Shown: one piece after another, positions 6,031 through 7,328 of the stretch
Layout of the letters: each line of letters begins with the position of its first letter
Position numbering within the stretch: the stretch's first letter is position 1
Origin: Terriglobales bacterium
GTDB taxonomy: Bacteria > Acidobacteriota > Terriglobia > Terriglobales > Acidobacteriaceae
Reading direction: 5' to 3'
NCBI GenBank assembly: GCA_015655365.1
Contig: JAATFE010000265.1
Location: forward strand, 1 to 7,328
DNA: 7,328 bases
Notes under the pieces: model-generated
The model's input: only the letters and a program-made list of their open reading frames with translations
Databases searched by the model: none
Told to the model about the DNA's origin: nothing
Made by a program: the position numbers and the translations under genes

Positions 6031-6206
6031 GGATTCATGCCGGTCCACGGCAGAAGAAAGAGTCATCTGGCTATTACAGAGTGCGCAGCCGGAGACACCG
6101 GCTCTTGAAAAATCTGGCATAGAATTCTTCCGACACCCTTGCAGTGCCCTTCTCTTGCGTCTAACGAAGCAGATGCGGGAGCGGAGTGGGAGCATTTGCC
6201 CGGTTC

Positions 6207-6212
6207 GAGGAG
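6207..6212 (+). promoter_or_regulatory. Ribosome binding site of the VWFA-related gene
   Basis: GAGGAG lies 4 nt before the ATG at 6217 and supports that start, which is followed directly by a signal peptide. Confidence 0.75.
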
Positions 6213-6216
6213 CGTT

Positions 6217-7328
6217 ATGAACGTTGCGAGTCTTCGCATGCTGCCGTTGATCGTGCTGGCCGGCATGGCTCTGCCGCCGCTGCCCGCGCAACAGCCAGAG
6301 GCAACTCCGTCCGCACAACCGCAAGCTGCGACGGCGACACAGCAGCCGACTACGCAACCAGCCGCGCAGGCGCAAGCTCCCAACCCGGCGCAGCCAGTGA
6401 AAGGCCCAGACGGCACGTATACGATGCACGTGACAAGCCGCCTGGTGATTCTCGATATGGTGGTGGATGCCAAGGGCGGCGTCGTCAAGGACCTGAAGAA
6501 AGACGACTTCAAGGTGGAAGAGGCCGGCCAGCCACAGACCGTTCTCAACTTCGACGAGGCAGGCAAGCACACCCCCGCTCCCGAAGCCGTCATTGAATCC
6601 ACTGCCGATTTGGACAGGCTGGCGCCGCGCGCTCCTGTCGACATCATTCTGCTCGACGAGTTCAACACGCGCTTTGAAGACATGGCCTTCGCGCGCTATT
6701 CGCTCAAAAAATACCTGGAGAAGCAGCCGGCAAAGCTGATTACGCCGACCATGCTGATCGCGGTGAGCTTGCAGAACTTTACGGTGTTGCGCGACTACAC
6801 GCAGAACAAGGACGAGATTCTCTCCGCGCTCGATCACCACTTTGTGTCTTATCCGTGGCAGCTTCACCAGGGCGGCTGGATAGGCGAACGCTACGCCACG
6901 GCCTTCATTACGCTGCGGCGCGTGGCCCAGGCGGTAACCGGCCATCCAGGGCACAAAAACATGATCTGGGTCGGGCGCGGCTTTCCGCCGTCGCGCTATG
7001 GCCAATGGCCCATCGACACGGAGAACCGGATCAACAACGCCGTGCAGGACTGCGTGAACGTGCTGCGGGATGCGCGGGTCACGCTCTACACCATCGATCC
7101 GGCGGGCGTGATGGTGGACCCCGGCATCTATAGCGGCGACGCGATGACGGATCCGTTCGGCGGAAACTACGAGTTCAACCGGCTGGCCAAGGCGACGGGC
7201 GGCCGCACCCTCTATGGCCGCAACGATGTGGATATGGAGATTGGGACGGCCATTCAGGAGGGCGCCAACTTCTATACGCTGACCTACCGGCCGGTCAACA
7301 GCATGACCGATCCCCAGAAATTCCGCAA
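6217..7328 (+). CDS. Secreted VWFA-related (Acidobacterial domain) protein, 3' end missing
   Basis: The frame is open from the ATG at 6217 to the window edge: 370 complete codons and no stop, so the gene is cut by the window. Residues 1-24 form a signal peptide (hydrophobic MLPLIVLAGMALPPLPA, cleaved before QQ). Residues 25-61 are a Gln/Pro/Ala-rich linker. Residues 67-115 (TSRLVILDMVVDAKGG..KDLKKDDFKVEEAG) match the short beta region that precedes the VWA fold in the 'VWFA-related Acidobacterial domain' family (TIGR03436). The VWA part runs from about 139 to beyond 360, with VDIILLDEFNT, GHKNMIWVGRGFP, VTLYTIDPAG, LAKATGGRTLYG and GANFYTLTYRP. The metal-site motif is D147-E-F-N-T rather than the classic DxSxS, as is common in this family. 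These proteins are abundant in Acidobacteriota and presumably act outside the cytoplasm in protein binding, but their role is unknown. The promoter is not evident. Confidence 0.93.
   Translation, partial: MNVASLRMLPLIVLAGMALPPLPAQQPEATPSAQPQAATATQQPTTQPAAQAQAPNPAQPVKGPDGTYTMHVTSRLVILDMVVDAKGGVVKDLKKDDFKVEEAGQPQTVLNFDEAGKHTPAPEAVIESTADLDRLAPRAPVDIILLDEFNTRFEDMAFARYSLKKYLEKQPAKLITPTMLIAVSLQNFTVLRDYTQNKDEILSALDHHFVSYPWQLHQGGWIGERYATAFITLRRVAQAVTGHPGHKNMIWVGRGFPPSRYGQWPIDTENRINNAVQDCVNVLRDARVTLYTIDPAGVMVDPGIYSGDAMTDPFGGNYEFNRLAKATGGRTLYGRNDVDMEIGTAIQEGANFYTLTYRPVNSMTDPQKFR

Noticed and set aside
6063..6683. 206-codon minus-strand frame opposite the VWFA-related gene
   Set aside because: It is Ser/Ala/Cys-rich with no motif. 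The plus-strand frame has a signal peptide, ribosome binding site and recognisable family sequence.
5941..7005. Upstream extension of the dioxygenase frame to 623 codons
   Set aside because: The perfect AGGAGG and family N-terminus place the start at 5940. The extra part is antisense to the VWFA-related gene and shows no family similarity.

Overview
This 7.3-kb window looks like chromosomal DNA of a member of Acidobacteriota, probably the Acidobacteriaceae/Terriglobia side. The main reasons are the gene at the right edge, which matches the 'VWFA-related Acidobacterial domain' architecture, the diderm outer-membrane assembly gene bamA, and a moderately GC-rich composition with consensus-like sigma-70 promoters and AGGAGG-type ribosome binding sites. 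The species cannot be named from this sequence alone.

Layout, left to right. Positions 1-245 hold no gene, but a near-consensus promoter reads leftward out of the window. Positions 241-274 hold an intrinsic terminator for the leftward bamA transcript. Positions 300-416 hold the first copy of a 117-bp palindromic element whose right end coincides with the bamA stop codon. bamA occupies 414-3317 on the minus strand and has its own TTGGGG-18-TATAAT promoter, so it appears to be a single-gene transcription unit. A 480-bp intergenic region follows, then a DoxX-family membrane protein gene on the plus strand (3942-4394). The second copy of the palindromic element lies at 4453-4569. Next is a small Ala/Pro-rich protein gene with a helix-turn-helix-like core (4750-5124, plus). 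It converges, with a 9-bp gap, on a class III extradiol dioxygenase (DODA/YgiD type) gene (5134-5940, minus), whose predicted promoter overlaps a perfect 18-bp operator-like palindrome. The window ends inside a secreted VWFA-related protein gene (6217 to the edge, plus), which has no stop codon in the window.

The genes do not form an operon or one pathway. bamA is housekeeping envelope assembly; the DoxX protein, dioxygenase and VWFA protein are separately transcribed accessory or envelope genes. The most distinctive feature is the duplicated element: nested perfect inverted repeats, TA dinucleotides at both ends, both copies of identical length and 86% identical, with all differences outside the stems. 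A further 14-bp identical string lies 30-31 bp to the left of each copy. It looks like an undescribed MITE or REP-like family that has landed just 3' of genes, once at the exact stop codon of bamA.
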